Assembly: GCF_002933815.1 (NCBI RefSeq)
Contig: NZ_BEYR01000005.1
Location: forward strand, 62,260 to 126,259
Direction: 5' to 3'
DNA from: Sphingobacterium sp. HMA12
GTDB taxonomy: Bacteria > Bacteroidota > Bacteroidia > Sphingobacteriales > Sphingobacteriaceae
Length of the DNA: 64,000 bases
The translations under genes were made by a program, and so were the position numbers. Positions 34,582-43,264 of the stretch are shown here, piece after piece. How positions within the stretch are numbered: position 1 is the stretch's first letter; every line of letters starts with the position of its first letter. Under the pieces are notes generated by a model. It saw nothing but the letters and a program-made list of their open reading frames with translations, did not search any database and had not been told where the DNA came from.

Positions 34582-35091
34582 TTAGAATTGTGTATCCTCT
34601 ACTTCAACGGCTGTCTCAATTACTTTACGCGCCAGCTCCTCCTTGAAGTCAATAATATTTTTACTAATCGTCTCATCATGAGTTCCTAGAATCTGAGCAG
34701 CCAAAATACCTGCATTTTTTGCAGCATTTAAAGCAACTGTAGCTACTGGAATTCCGTTGGGCATCTGCAGGATTGACAATACCGAATCCCATCCGTCGAT
34801 AGAATTGGAGGATTTTACAGGGACACCGATCACAGGCAAATGCGTAATTGAAGCGACCATTCCCGGTAAATGCGCAGCACCACCAGCTCCAGCAATAATT
34901 ACTTTCAAACCGCGGGATGCGGCATCTTTCGCATAATCAAACATGCGTTGCGGCGTACGGTGCGCCGAAACGATCGTGACTTCAAATTCTACTCCAAGGA
35001 CTTTTAGGACATCAATGGCATCCTGCATAACTGGAAGATCGGATTTACTTCCCATGATAATGCCTACCTGGGCCTTATTATTGACTGACAT
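34582..35091 (-). CDS. purE: N5-carboxyaminoimidazole ribonucleotide mutase PurE
   Basis: A 169-residue class I PurE. GIIMGSKSDLPVMQDA, VSAHRTPQRMFDYA with the active-site His, GAGGAAHLPGM and the LPVIGVPVKS segment are all standard. It converts N5-CAIR to CAIR in purine synthesis, acting after PurK, whose gene lies 7 bp upstream. Confidence 0.97.
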   Translation of the reverse strand: MSVNNKAQVGIIMGSKSDLPVMQDAIDVLKVLGVEFEVTIVSAHRTPQRMFDYAKDAASRGLKVIIAGAGGAAHLPGMVASITHLPVIGVPVKSSNSIDGWDSVLSILQMPNGIPVATVALNAAKNAGILAAQILGTHDETISKNIIDFKEELARKVIETAVEVEDTQF

Positions 35092-35098
35092 AGTATTA

Positions 35099-36241
35099 TT
35101 AAGCTTTAACTTTTAATATTTCTTGTACTTTTCTTGCATTGGAGATTGCTTTATCCCGGTCATCATTGATGATACATACGTGGCCCATCTTGCGGAAAGG
35201 TTTTGTATACTTCTTACCATACAGATGCAAATAAACTCCTTCCATCGCCAATACTTCCTCTACACCATCATATTTTGCCAAACCTTCATAACCGTCTTCA
35301 CCCAAAAGATTGATCATGACCGCATTTGTCCGACATCTCGTATCACCCAATGGTAAATTGAATATTGCTCTTAAATGTTGGGCAAATTGAGAAACATAAT
35401 TGCCCTCTATCGATTGATGTCCGCTATTATGTGGGCGCGGAGCCAGTTCATTCACCAAAATATCACCGTTTTTCGTTAGGAACATTTCCACAGCAAGCAA
35501 GCCCACGATCTGCAAATCGTCCGCAATTTTCTTTGCAATTGCTTCCGCACGCTGCTGAATTTCCACGCCATACAAGGATGGCGCTATAAGAAACTCTACC
35601 AAATTAGCTTGTGGATTGAATTCCATCTCTACCATCGGAAAGGTAGAGACATCCCCCCGATCGTTACGGGCGACAATAACAGCGATTTCCTTTTCAAAAT
35701 CTACCCACTCTTCAATTAAACTCGGTTCTTCAAAAGCATCCTGAATATCCGCTTCAGTAACAATTTTCTTAACCCCTTTTCCATCATAACCATCTTTACG
35801 CAATTTCTGAATGTAAGGTAGACTCAAGGAAGGATTTTTTAAATTATCCTTTGTTGATATCAATTGAAATGCCGAGGTCGGGATATCATTTTGTTTAAAG
35901 AACTGTTTCTGTAAACCCTTATCCTGGATCAGACGAATGATACGCGACTGTGGATAAACGATTACGCCTTCCTCTTCCAGTTTCTCCAGGGCATCAACAT
36001 TTACTTTTTCGATTTCGATCGTTATCAAATCCAGGTCTTTCCCAAAATTATATACTGTCTCAAAATCACTCAATGAACCACATTCAAACTTATTACACAG
36101 TTTCCGACAAGGAGCATTCTTATCAGGATCCAATACATGAACGTTTACATTGTAATTAATGGCTTCCTGGATTAACATTCTTCCGAGTTGACCACCACCA
36201 AGAATGCCTAATTGCAGTTCGCCATAAAAATCTTTTGCCAT
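35099..36241 (-). CDS. purK: N5-carboxyaminoimidazole ribonucleotide synthase PurK
   Basis: A 380-residue ATP-grasp enzyme that carboxylates AIR with bicarbonate and ATP. Starts with LGILGGGQLGRMLIQEA, and has KLRKDGYDGKGVKKI and ELAPRPHNSGHQSIE in the right places. It lies 7 bp before purE and 32 bp after nuoB, so purK-purE may be read from the nuoAB promoter. Confidence 0.96.
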   Translation of the reverse strand: MAKDFYGELQLGILGGGQLGRMLIQEAINYNVNVHVLDPDKNAPCRKLCNKFECGSLSDFETVYNFGKDLDLITIEIEKVNVDALEKLEEEGVIVYPQSRIIRLIQDKGLQKQFFKQNDIPTSAFQLISTKDNLKNPSLSLPYIQKLRKDGYDGKGVKKIVTEADIQDAFEEPSLIEEWVDFEKEIAVIVARNDRGDVSTFPMVEMEFNPQANLVEFLIAPSLYGVEIQQRAEAIAKKIADDLQIVGLLAVEMFLTKNGDILVNELAPRPHNSGHQSIEGNYVSQFAQHLRAIFNLPLGDTRCRTNAVMINLLGEDGYEGLAKYDGVEEVLAMEGVYLHLYGKKYTKPFRKMGHVCIINDDRDKAISNARKVQEILKVKA

Positions 36242-36273
36242 AATTGATTTTAAAATCTTATAAAATTTATCTT

Positions 36274-36777
36274 CTAAGCTTTTTCCTTGAACAGTTGTTC
36301 GCCTAATAAGCTCTCTTTATCTATCTTTTTTTGCAGTTCAATAAAAGCACCGATAAGCGCTTCTGGCCGCGGAGGACAACCTTGAACATACACATCCACC
36401 GGAATGATCCGATCCACTCCCTTAACCACATGGTAACCGTGTTGCCAATAAGGTCCACCACAATTGGAACAGGATCCCATCGAGATCACATATTTGGGAT
36501 CTGGCATCTGCTCGTATAGTTTTTTTATGCGGTCAGCCATTTTGAATGTAACGGTACCTGCTATTATAATGACATCAGACTGTCTCGGCGAAGGCCTTGG
36601 AAAAACGCCCATCCGATCCAAGTCATAAGTCGACGCCATCGCCCCCATCATCTCGATCGCACAACAGGCAATGCCAAAACTCATGGGCCACATGGACGAA
36701 AGCCTCGCCCAGTTTAGCAAATCATCTAATTTGGCAACAACGACACCATTATTTTGCAGTTGACTATCTAAACTCAT
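36274..36777 (-). CDS. nuoB: NADH-quinone oxidoreductase subunit B
   Basis: A 167-residue NuoB, the subunit that carries cluster N2 next to the quinone site of complex I. SSMWPMSFGIACCAIEMM provides the tandem Cys38-Cys39; the other two ligands are in MGSCSNCGG and VQGCPPRPE. Immediately follows nuoA (2 bp gap). The next gene on this strand is purK, not nuoC. Confidence 0.96.
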   Translation of the reverse strand: MSLDSQLQNNGVVVAKLDDLLNWARLSSMWPMSFGIACCAIEMMGAMASTYDLDRMGVFPRPSPRQSDVIIIAGTVTFKMADRIKKLYEQMPDPKYVISMGSCSNCGGPYWQHGYHVVKGVDRIIPVDVYVQGCPPRPEALIGAFIELQKKIDKESLLGEQLFKEKA

Positions 36778-36779
36778 GC

Positions 36780-37367
36780 TTACTCAGGTTTTTTAAATCG
36801 AGGTTTAAAAGCAATCTTTGGAGCAGCCGCTACTTCCTGTACGACAGTATTCTCCATAGCCGCGTTTGCCGGCTCCCTGTAGTCCCGCACCTGATAAGTG
36901 CTATTATTCAATGTGGAATAAGCACTTTGCGGAATATTTACAGGAACCTTAGGCAGAGATACGTTAGGTTTCACCCATTCCAGATCGCCTTTTTTCCAGA
37001 CAAAGACCAATCCCAAGATTAATATACCGATAAACATGGCCATTTCAATCATTGTAAACCAGCCCCATCGACCGTCTGCGGCAATGTATTCCGATTGCCC
37101 AAATACAGTTGCCCATGGAAAAATAAAAATAAGCTCTACATCAAACAACAGGAACACCAGGGCAATGACGTAGAATCGAGGGTTAAATTGTACCCAAGAA
37201 GATCCGACAGGATCTTCACCACATTCGTAAGTACCAGATTTAATGGGATTATTCCTTTTGGGAGAAATTAAACGTGCTAGAAAAATGGTCGCACAGACTA
37301 ACAGCGCCCCTATCAGCAGAATGATAAGGATTTTGCCGTATTCCGATAATTGCGCGGGGTCATCCAT
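36780..37367 (-). CDS. nuoA: NADH-quinone oxidoreductase subunit A, with C-terminal extension
   Basis: A 195-residue NuoA. Three membrane segments (about 12-32, 64-85 and 103-124) and the hallmark KSGTYECGEDPVG loop plus VLLFDVE-like FLLFDVELIFIFPWA are present. The usual length is about 120 residues; here a tail of roughly 65 residues follows, rich in Pro, Ala and Lys and probably disordered. It is the first gene of a nuoA-nuoB-purK-purE row. Confidence 0.95.
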   Translation of the reverse strand: MDDPAQLSEYGKILIILLIGALLVCATIFLARLISPKRNNPIKSGTYECGEDPVGSSWVQFNPRFYVIALVFLLFDVELIFIFPWATVFGQSEYIAADGRWGWFTMIEMAMFIGILILGLVFVWKKGDLEWVKPNVSLPKVPVNIPQSAYSTLNNSTYQVRDYREPANAAMENTVVQEVAAAPKIAFKPRFKKPE

Positions 37368-37437
37368 AATAATTACAAATTTAACAATTATTTCGTTTAC
37401 TCGAGCGAGGAACTTGAAATTACAAATTATTTATTAA

Positions 37438-37475
37438 AAAAATGGGGCATTGTATGCGTACAATGCCCCATAATA
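37438..37475 (-). terminator. Terminator after ffh
   Basis: ATGGGGCATTGTA (37442-37454) pairs perfectly with TACAATGCCCCAT (37459-37471); on the minus strand it is flanked by a T-rich run. Confidence 0.85.
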
Positions 37476-37493
37476 TATAACTATACACCAAAA

Positions 37494-38834
37494 TTACATT
37501 TTTCCGGGCATTTTAGGCATATTGCGCATCAACTTAGCGGCCATCGCCGGGTTAGACATTTGCTTCATCACTTTGCGCATATCACCAAATTGCTTCAACA
37601 ATTTGTTCACTTCATTAATGTCTGTTCCGGAACCTTTGGCAATCCGTAAGCGACGTTTTTGATCAATTACATCTGGATTTTCACGCTCAAAAGGAGTCAT
37701 TGAATCAATGATCGCTTCAATAGGTTTGAATGCATTGTCATCGACTTCAATATCCTTCATTGCCTTTCCTACCCCGGGAATCATGCCCATCAAATCTTTC
37801 ATATTACCCATTTTTTTGATCTGTTGGATCTGGGATTTGAAATCATTGAAATCAAATTTATTCTTACGGATTTTCTTTTGAAGCTCAGCAGCTTGTTTTT
37901 CGTCGAACTGTTGTTGTGCACGCTCCACCAAGGATACCACGTCACCCATGCCCAAAATACGGGATGCCATACGATCTGGATAGAAAACATCCAATGCATC
38001 CATCTTCTCTCCGGTACCGATAAACTTAATTGGTTTATTGACAACAGATTTTATGGATAGCGCAGCACCACCGCGTGTATCGCCATCCAATTTGGTCAAT
38101 ACAACACCTGTAAAATCAAGACGATCGTTGAATGTCTTCGCTGTATTGACAGCATCCTGACCAGTCATCGAGTCAACTACAAATAAGATCTCATCCGGTT
38201 TTGTCGCTTCCTTAACGGCAGTGATCTCCACCATTAACGGCTCATCTATCGCCAGACGACCGGCGGTATCGATGATTACAACATTATGACCATTGCGTTT
38301 TGCCTCTTCAACACCTGCTTTTGCAATAGCAATCGGATCCGTTGATTCTCTATCGACATAAACCGGAACACCAACTTGCTCAGCCAGCACCTCCAATTGA
38401 TCAATCGCTGCCGGACGATAAACGTCACCCGCAACCAACAATGGTTTCTTATTCTTTTTATCTTTTAGGTATAAGGCCAACTTGCCGGAAAAAGTTGTTT
38501 TACCGGCACCGTTCAGACCTGCGATCAAAATAACAGTAGGGTTTTTACCGATCTCCAACTCTGTAACTGAACCACCCATCAATTCCGTCAGCTCATCATT
38601 CATGATTTTAGTCAACAACTGACCTGGAGAAATACTTGTCAATACATTCTGCCCTAAAGCTTTTTGTCTAACATCATCTGTAAAAGTTTTAGCAGTCTTG
38701 TAATTCACATCGGCATCCAACAATGCTTTACGAATTTCTTTCATCGTTTCGGCAACGTTGATTTCGGTAATACTGCCTTGTCCTTTTAATACCTTAAAGG
38801 CCCTATCTAGCTTATCTTGAAGATTTGAAAACAT
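37494..38834 (-). CDS. ffh: Signal recognition particle protein Ffh
   Basis: A 446-residue SRP GTPase that binds signal peptides and 4.5S RNA and delivers ribosomes to FtsY. Helical N domain, G1 GLNGAGKTTF, DTAGRLAID, TKLDGDTRGGAAL, and a methionine-rich M domain (QQIKKMGNMKDLMGMIPG, and a tail of Met/Lys residues). Length is normal. Transcribed alone between two hairpins. Confidence 0.97.
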   Translation of the reverse strand: MFSNLQDKLDRAFKVLKGQGSITEINVAETMKEIRKALLDADVNYKTAKTFTDDVRQKALGQNVLTSISPGQLLTKIMNDELTELMGGSVTELEIGKNPTVILIAGLNGAGKTTFSGKLALYLKDKKNKKPLLVAGDVYRPAAIDQLEVLAEQVGVPVYVDRESTDPIAIAKAGVEEAKRNGHNVVIIDTAGRLAIDEPLMVEITAVKEATKPDEILFVVDSMTGQDAVNTAKTFNDRLDFTGVVLTKLDGDTRGGAALSIKSVVNKPIKFIGTGEKMDALDVFYPDRMASRILGMGDVVSLVERAQQQFDEKQAAELQKKIRKNKFDFNDFKSQIQQIKKMGNMKDLMGMIPGVGKAMKDIEVDDNAFKPIEAIIDSMTPFERENPDVIDQKRRLRIAKGSGTDINEVNKLLKQFGDMRKVMKQMSNPAMAAKLMRNMPKMPGKM

Positions 38835-38906
38835 AAAATCTGAGTCTTATTCTATATAAACAGCAAAGTTAAAAAAATTGTCTGTAGTAACCTCATTAAC
38901 ACCCCA

Positions 38907-38940
38907 TAAAAAATGCGACTATTAAAAATAATCGCATTTA
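38907..38940 (-). terminator. Terminator after YugP-like gene
   Basis: TAAAAAATGCGA (38907-38918) faces TCGCATTTA (38932-38940); the T run on the minus strand follows the stem. Confidence 0.7.
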
Positions 38941-38969
38941 TATGTAAACTAAAGTTACAATCTCGCCCC

Positions 38970-39665
38970 TTAATCGCTTCGACGCCCACCAAATAAGATG
39001 GAAGCATAGTATAAAAGTGTCACCAAGGCACTCAAAGCAGCGACAACGTAAGTCATAGCAGCCCATTTTAAAGCATCTTTTGCACCATCATGCTCCTCAC
39101 CATTATAGGTAACACCAGCATGGTTCAACCATTCCAAGGCACGGTTTGAGGCATCAAATTCTACCGGAAGTGTAATGAAGGAGAAAATTGTTGTGATCGC
39201 CAATGCACCTACACCTACAGCCAATAACCATGGATTGCCACCTTTAGAAAAAGCAAATAACATCACACCCAGCATCAATACCCAAGAGGTAATTTTGGAG
39301 GCCGCATTTACCATAGGTACCATTGCCGAACGGAAACCTAACCACTTATAAGCTTTTGCATGCTGGACCGCATGCCCACATTCATGGGCAGCCACAGCCG
39401 CCGCTGCAACACTCCGCCCACTATACACCTCAGGACTTAGGTTTACCGTTTTATCCGATGGATTGTAATGATCTCCCAAGCGATCAGGAATCGACAATAC
39501 CTTCACATCATATATACCATTATCATTAAGCATTTTTTGCGCAATCTCCGCACCTGACATCCCATTACCCAAGGGCATCTCCGAATACTTCTTAAATTTG
39601 TTTTTAAATCGTGTCTGGACAATCAGGCTTACCACCATTATTCCAATAAATAAAATCAAGTACAT
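38970..39665 (-). CDS. Zinc-dependent membrane peptidase, YugP family
   Basis: A 231-residue membrane protein. AAVAAHECGHAVQHAKAY carries the HExxH zinc motif, and several hydrophobic segments flank it (N-terminal anchor, about 120-165, about 205-225). The family (DUF2268-unrelated YugP/neutral zinc metallopeptidase 2) is widespread but has no settled substrate. VEFDASNRALEWL holds a conserved acidic residue that may be the third ligand. Confidence 0.9.
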   Translation of the reverse strand: MYLILFIGIMVVSLIVQTRFKNKFKKYSEMPLGNGMSGAEIAQKMLNDNGIYDVKVLSIPDRLGDHYNPSDKTVNLSPEVYSGRSVAAAAVAAHECGHAVQHAKAYKWLGFRSAMVPMVNAASKITSWVLMLGVMLFAFSKGGNPWLLAVGVGALAITTIFSFITLPVEFDASNRALEWLNHAGVTYNGEEHDGAKDALKWAAMTYVVAALSALVTLLYYASILFGGRRSD

Positions 39666-39835
39666 AGCTTTTTATATTTTTATCGTTATTCTGTTTTAAT
39701 CGTTTCAATATGATAATCAAACCCCATTCCAATTCCTATAAATTGATGAAGACATGAACTTCTAAGATAATAAAAAGCGTATAACTGACAAAAACAACAA
39801 ATTCTTCTGATGCCAACATGACATTGTAGCATAAA

Positions 39836-39862
39836 AAAGGGAGTGAAAAAATCACCCCCTTC
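39836..39862 (-). terminator. Terminator after ECF sigma factor gene
   Basis: AAGGGAGTGA (39837-39846) pairs with TCACCCCCTT (39852-39861) with one mismatch; T run on the minus strand. Confidence 0.7.
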
Positions 39863-39896
39863 GATTGTTATTTTCTAAATTATAGTGCTTGTCCGA

Positions 39897-40487
39897 TTAT
39901 CCCATCTGAAAAACCAGGTCAGAACCTTCTATCATTTTACGTAAATTGCTCAATGCATAGCGCATTCTCCCTAAAGCTGTATTGATACTCACTTCTGTTA
40001 TCTCAGCAATATCTTTAAAACTCATATCACAAAAGTGACGCATAATTAAAACCTCTTTCTGATCATCCGGTAGTTTCTGTATCATTTTCTTTAAATCGAC
40101 ATCGACTTGTTGTTTCAGCATTTTAGATTCAGCGCTTTCATCACTGAATTCCAATACTTCAAAAATGTCAAAACCATCTGCATTTACAATATTGGGGGCC
40201 CGTTTGGCTTTCCTGAAAAAGTCAACGATCATATTATGCGCAATACGGATTGCCCATGGCAAAAATTTCCCCTCTTCGTTGTATTTGCCCGATTTTAAGG
40301 TGTTGATGATTTTAATGAAAGTCTCCTGGAAAATATCTTCAGCAAGATATTCGTCTTTTACTTTCATATATATAGAGGTGTAAATTTTCGATTTATATCG
40401 ATTCAACAATGCCTCTAGGCCGGATTCTTGGCCACCGACATACATTTGGATCAATTCTTGATCACTCTTACTTTTCAAAAGTCTCAT
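39897..40487 (-). CDS. ECF-type RNA polymerase sigma factor
   Basis: A 196-residue sigma-70-family factor. Region 2 contains YLAEDIFQETFIKIIN and FLPWAIRIAHNMIVDFFRK; region 4 ends with MSFKDIAEITEVSINTALGRMRYALSNL, the HTH that reads the -35 element. No anti-sigma gene is adjacent. It has an unusually long 568-bp upstream gap before glyA, which is transcribed in the same direction. Confidence 0.93.
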   Translation of the reverse strand: MRLLKSKSDQELIQMYVGGQESGLEALLNRYKSKIYTSIYMKVKDEYLAEDIFQETFIKIINTLKSGKYNEEGKFLPWAIRIAHNMIVDFFRKAKRAPNIVNADGFDIFEVLEFSDESAESKMLKQQVDVDLKKMIQKLPDDQKEVLIMRHFCDMSFKDIAEITEVSINTALGRMRYALSNLRKMIEGSDLVFQMG

Positions 40488-41055
40488 ACGTCACTTACTT
40501 TTTTAGCAGTTCGCAATTAAATTATCAGTTCTGTTGTAAAATGTAAATGTTTAGCGTATAGTGTTCCTTTCTTATTGTAAAACAATCAATTAATACTCTC
40601 TCAAAGTACCGTAAAATTATTGAGTAATCAAATTTTTACATTTTATTTTAAGACTTTTTAACATTTTAAAAGTTAAAAAGTCCCTTCCCTTCGCAAAAAA
40701 TGCACCTGACAAAACACGTAGGTCTGACCCAATTTATCCGATGATTTACGCTGATCCTTATTCATAAATAATAGGAGCTAATAGGACCTCATTCGGATAA
40801 AAGCGTATAAAGTACCTACTAATTCCCTATTATATTCCTATAAAGTATATATTATTTAAAAAGTAGTTTCCTTATTACCAGCAAGAGAATATAGGTTAGT
40901 TTCGCAGTTTTCATACTGCCGCGAAAATACATCTTAGAAGTGGGGAGCAAACATAGGCAGAACAGGGAGTTCTAACTGTAGTCTATGTTCAAAACGAAAA
41001 AAGCGGAACCACCCCAATTGGAGTGATTCCGCTTTTCTATATAGAGACAATCGTC
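40488..41055. other. 568-bp AT-rich intergenic region
   Basis: No ORF with protein-like composition is visible. It contains the glyA terminator (about 40999-41036), a 9-bp inverted repeat TTTATCCGA / TCGGATAAA at 40733-40741 and 40793-40801, and otherwise AT-rich sequence that should include the promoter and leader of the sigma factor gene. A small RNA is possible but I see no recognised family. Confidence 0.5.
40999..41036 (-). terminator. Terminator after glyA
   Basis: Stem AAAAGCGGAA.. (40999-41015) with ..TTCCGCTTTT (41020-41036), two mismatches, loop AATT; T run on the minus strand. Confidence 0.85.
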
Positions 41056-42327
41056 TTATTTATACAATGGAAATTCAGCCATCATGGCTTTTACCTTGCC
41101 ATGGATTTTATCCAATTCAGCATCGTTCGATGCATTTTGCAATGCTTCGTCAATTAACTCTCCGATTTGAACAATTTCATTTTCTTTGATTCCACGTGTC
41201 GTGATCGCCGCAGTACCAAAACGTACACCTGAAGTCACAAAAGGAGAACGTGTATCAAAAGGAACCATGTTTTTGTTTGTTGTGATACCTGCTTTACCCA
41301 ATACCGCTTCTGCTTCTTTACCGGAAATGTCTTTGTTGCGTAGGTCAACCAACATCAAGTGGTTATCTGTACCACCAGAGATAATTTTATAATCTTTATC
41401 AACGAAATACTTCGCTAATGCTGCAGCATTTTTCTTCACCTGAACAATGTACTCCATATACTCGTCTGATAAAGCTTCACCGTAAGCAATTGCTTTTGCA
41501 GCGATTGTATGTTCCAATGGGCCACCTTGTGTACCAGGGAACACAGCAAGATCCAACAATTGCGTTATTGTACGGATTTCGCCTTTAGGTGTTTTGATAC
41601 CCCAAGGGTTTTCAAAGTCCTTACCGACCATAATCATACCGCCACGTGGGCCACGTAATGTTTTATGTGTCGTTGTTGTGACGATATGACAATGTGGAAG
41701 TGGATCATTCAATAAACCACGAGCGATCAAACCCGCAGGGTGGGAAATATCCGCCAAAACAATCGCACCGATTTCATCAGCAACTTTACGGATACGGGCA
41801 TAATCCCAATCACGCGAATAAGCCGAAGCACCACAGATGATCATTTTTGGTTTTTCACGAAGTGCGGTCTCCTCCAATTGCTCGTAATCAATCAGACCTG
41901 TATCTTCTTTTACACCATAAAATAATGGTTGATAAATCTTACCGGAAAGATTTGCCGGTGATCCATGAGTCAAGTGTCCACCATGAGATAAATCAAGACC
42001 TAAAATTTTGTCGCCAGGCTTGATTGTTGCCAAAAAAACAGCAGCATTCGCCTGTGCGCCAGAGTGAGGTTGAACATTTACCCATTCTGCGCCGAATAAT
42101 TGCTTCGCACGATCAATAGCGATGGTTTCAATCTCATCCACAACTTCACAACCTCCATAGTAACGTTTTCCTGGGAGGCCTTCTGCATATTTATTTGTCA
42201 ACACTGAACCAGCAGCTTCCATCACTTGTTTTGAAACAAAGTTTTCCGAAGCAATTAATTCAATACCTTCTTCTTGGCGTTTAAGCTCATCAGCTATTAA
42301 ATTAAAAATGGCTTGATCTCTTTCCAT
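41056..42327 (-). CDS. glyA: Serine hydroxymethyltransferase
   Basis: A 423-residue PLP enzyme that converts serine and tetrahydrofolate to glycine and methylene-THF. IELIASENFVSKQVMEA, the glycine-rich VNVQPHSGAQANAAV, and VTTTTHKTLRGPRGG with the PLP lysine are all present. Length is normal. Monocistronic by the look of it: a hairpin follows and 285 bp of AT-rich sequence precede it. Confidence 0.97.
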   Translation of the reverse strand: MERDQAIFNLIADELKRQEEGIELIASENFVSKQVMEAAGSVLTNKYAEGLPGKRYYGGCEVVDEIETIAIDRAKQLFGAEWVNVQPHSGAQANAAVFLATIKPGDKILGLDLSHGGHLTHGSPANLSGKIYQPLFYGVKEDTGLIDYEQLEETALREKPKMIICGASAYSRDWDYARIRKVADEIGAIVLADISHPAGLIARGLLNDPLPHCHIVTTTTHKTLRGPRGGMIMVGKDFENPWGIKTPKGEIRTITQLLDLAVFPGTQGGPLEHTIAAKAIAYGEALSDEYMEYIVQVKKNAAALAKYFVDKDYKIISGGTDNHLMLVDLRNKDISGKEAEAVLGKAGITTNKNMVPFDTRSPFVTSGVRFGTAAITTRGIKENEIVQIGELIDEALQNASNDAELDKIHGKVKAMMAEFPLYK

Positions 42328-42576
42328 TGTTTTTAAATGTTGTAAAGTAAATTTTGTTTTTATTTTAATGCCTCAAAGATAGCATATTCCATAAAGAATA
42401 TCGACAAAAAGCCATATTTTATTAAATGTTCTTAGAAAAATAGCCTTATTTATGCGAATTACCTAATTTGCATAACACCCATTTAAAGCTTAATACCTAG
42501 GCGCCAATCCAAAAAGAATTGAATGTTTTGTAAATGTCAAAAAATCCAATACAAACAATTTGCGATTTAAAATATG

Positions 42577-42584
42577 TATTTTTG
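42577..42584 (+). promoter_or_regulatory. -7 box before IscA-like gene
   Basis: TATTTTTG fits TAnnTTTG, 28 bp before the start codon. No -33 element at ideal spacing. Confidence 0.5.
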
Positions 42585-42612
42585 CTTAAGAATTGGCTAA
42601 AACGATATCAAA

Positions 42613-42963
42613 ATGAGCACAGAACATACAGCAATTGCTCCCGTTACCTTAACTCAAGGGGCAATCAAGGAACTCAATAAATTAAAGGATCAGCAAGAAA
42701 TCTCTGATGATTTTGGTTTACGTGTCGGTGTAGAAGGTGGTGGTTGTTCGGGTATGAGTTATATCCTGGGCTTTGACCAGAAAAAAGATGGAGACAACGA
42801 GTACGAAATCGAAGGTATCCGCATTTTTATGAACAAAGCACACGGCCTATATCTTGCAGGCATGGAAATTGATTTCAAGTCAGGGCTGGATGCAAGAGGT
42901 TTTACTTTCAATAACCCAAATGCGACAAGCACCTGTGGTTGTGGAAGTAGTTTTTCAGCATAA
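42613..42963 (+). CDS. Iron-sulfur cluster carrier, IscA/SufA/ErpA family
   Basis: A 116-residue A-type carrier. The three conserved cysteines are Cys45 (GGGCSGMSY), Cys108 and Cys110 (TCGCGSSFSA). Such proteins pass [Fe-S] clusters from a scaffold to apo-enzymes. No isc or suf operon surrounds it, so I cannot say which member (IscA, SufA or ErpA) it is. Confidence 0.93.
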   Translation: MSTEHTAIAPVTLTQGAIKELNKLKDQQEISDDFGLRVGVEGGGCSGMSYILGFDQKKDGDNEYEIEGIRIFMNKAHGLYLAGMEIDFKSGLDARGFTFNNPNATSTCGCGSSFSA

Positions 42964-42988
42964 AGTTGAAATTTAAACATATTCCAAC

Positions 42989-43022
42989 AAAAAGGGGACT
43001 GCAATGCGCAATCCCTTTTTTG
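42989..43022 (+). terminator. Terminator after IscA-like gene
   Basis: AAAAAGGG (42989-42996) faces CCCTTTTT (43013-43020) around an imperfect inner stem (GACTGC / GCGCAAT). The rest of the gap up to 43264 shows no gene. Confidence 0.75.
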
Positions 43023-43264
43023 TTTCATGCTGATTCCAGCAGCTCGATTGGCTCATATTCCACCAGAATTTCCCTGCTTTTTTTAACTTGCAGTTCCAGT
43101 TTACCTGCCCCCTAGCCGTACAACCCTTCCGATTGGACGAGAATGAGAATTTTCAAATATAGGAACTCCGCATTTAATGATATTACAGCTACAATGCCCT
43201 CTTTCTTTTTCCATCATAATTCACTAAATTAGCGACCTTTAGAAAAGAAGCATACAACAGTCTG

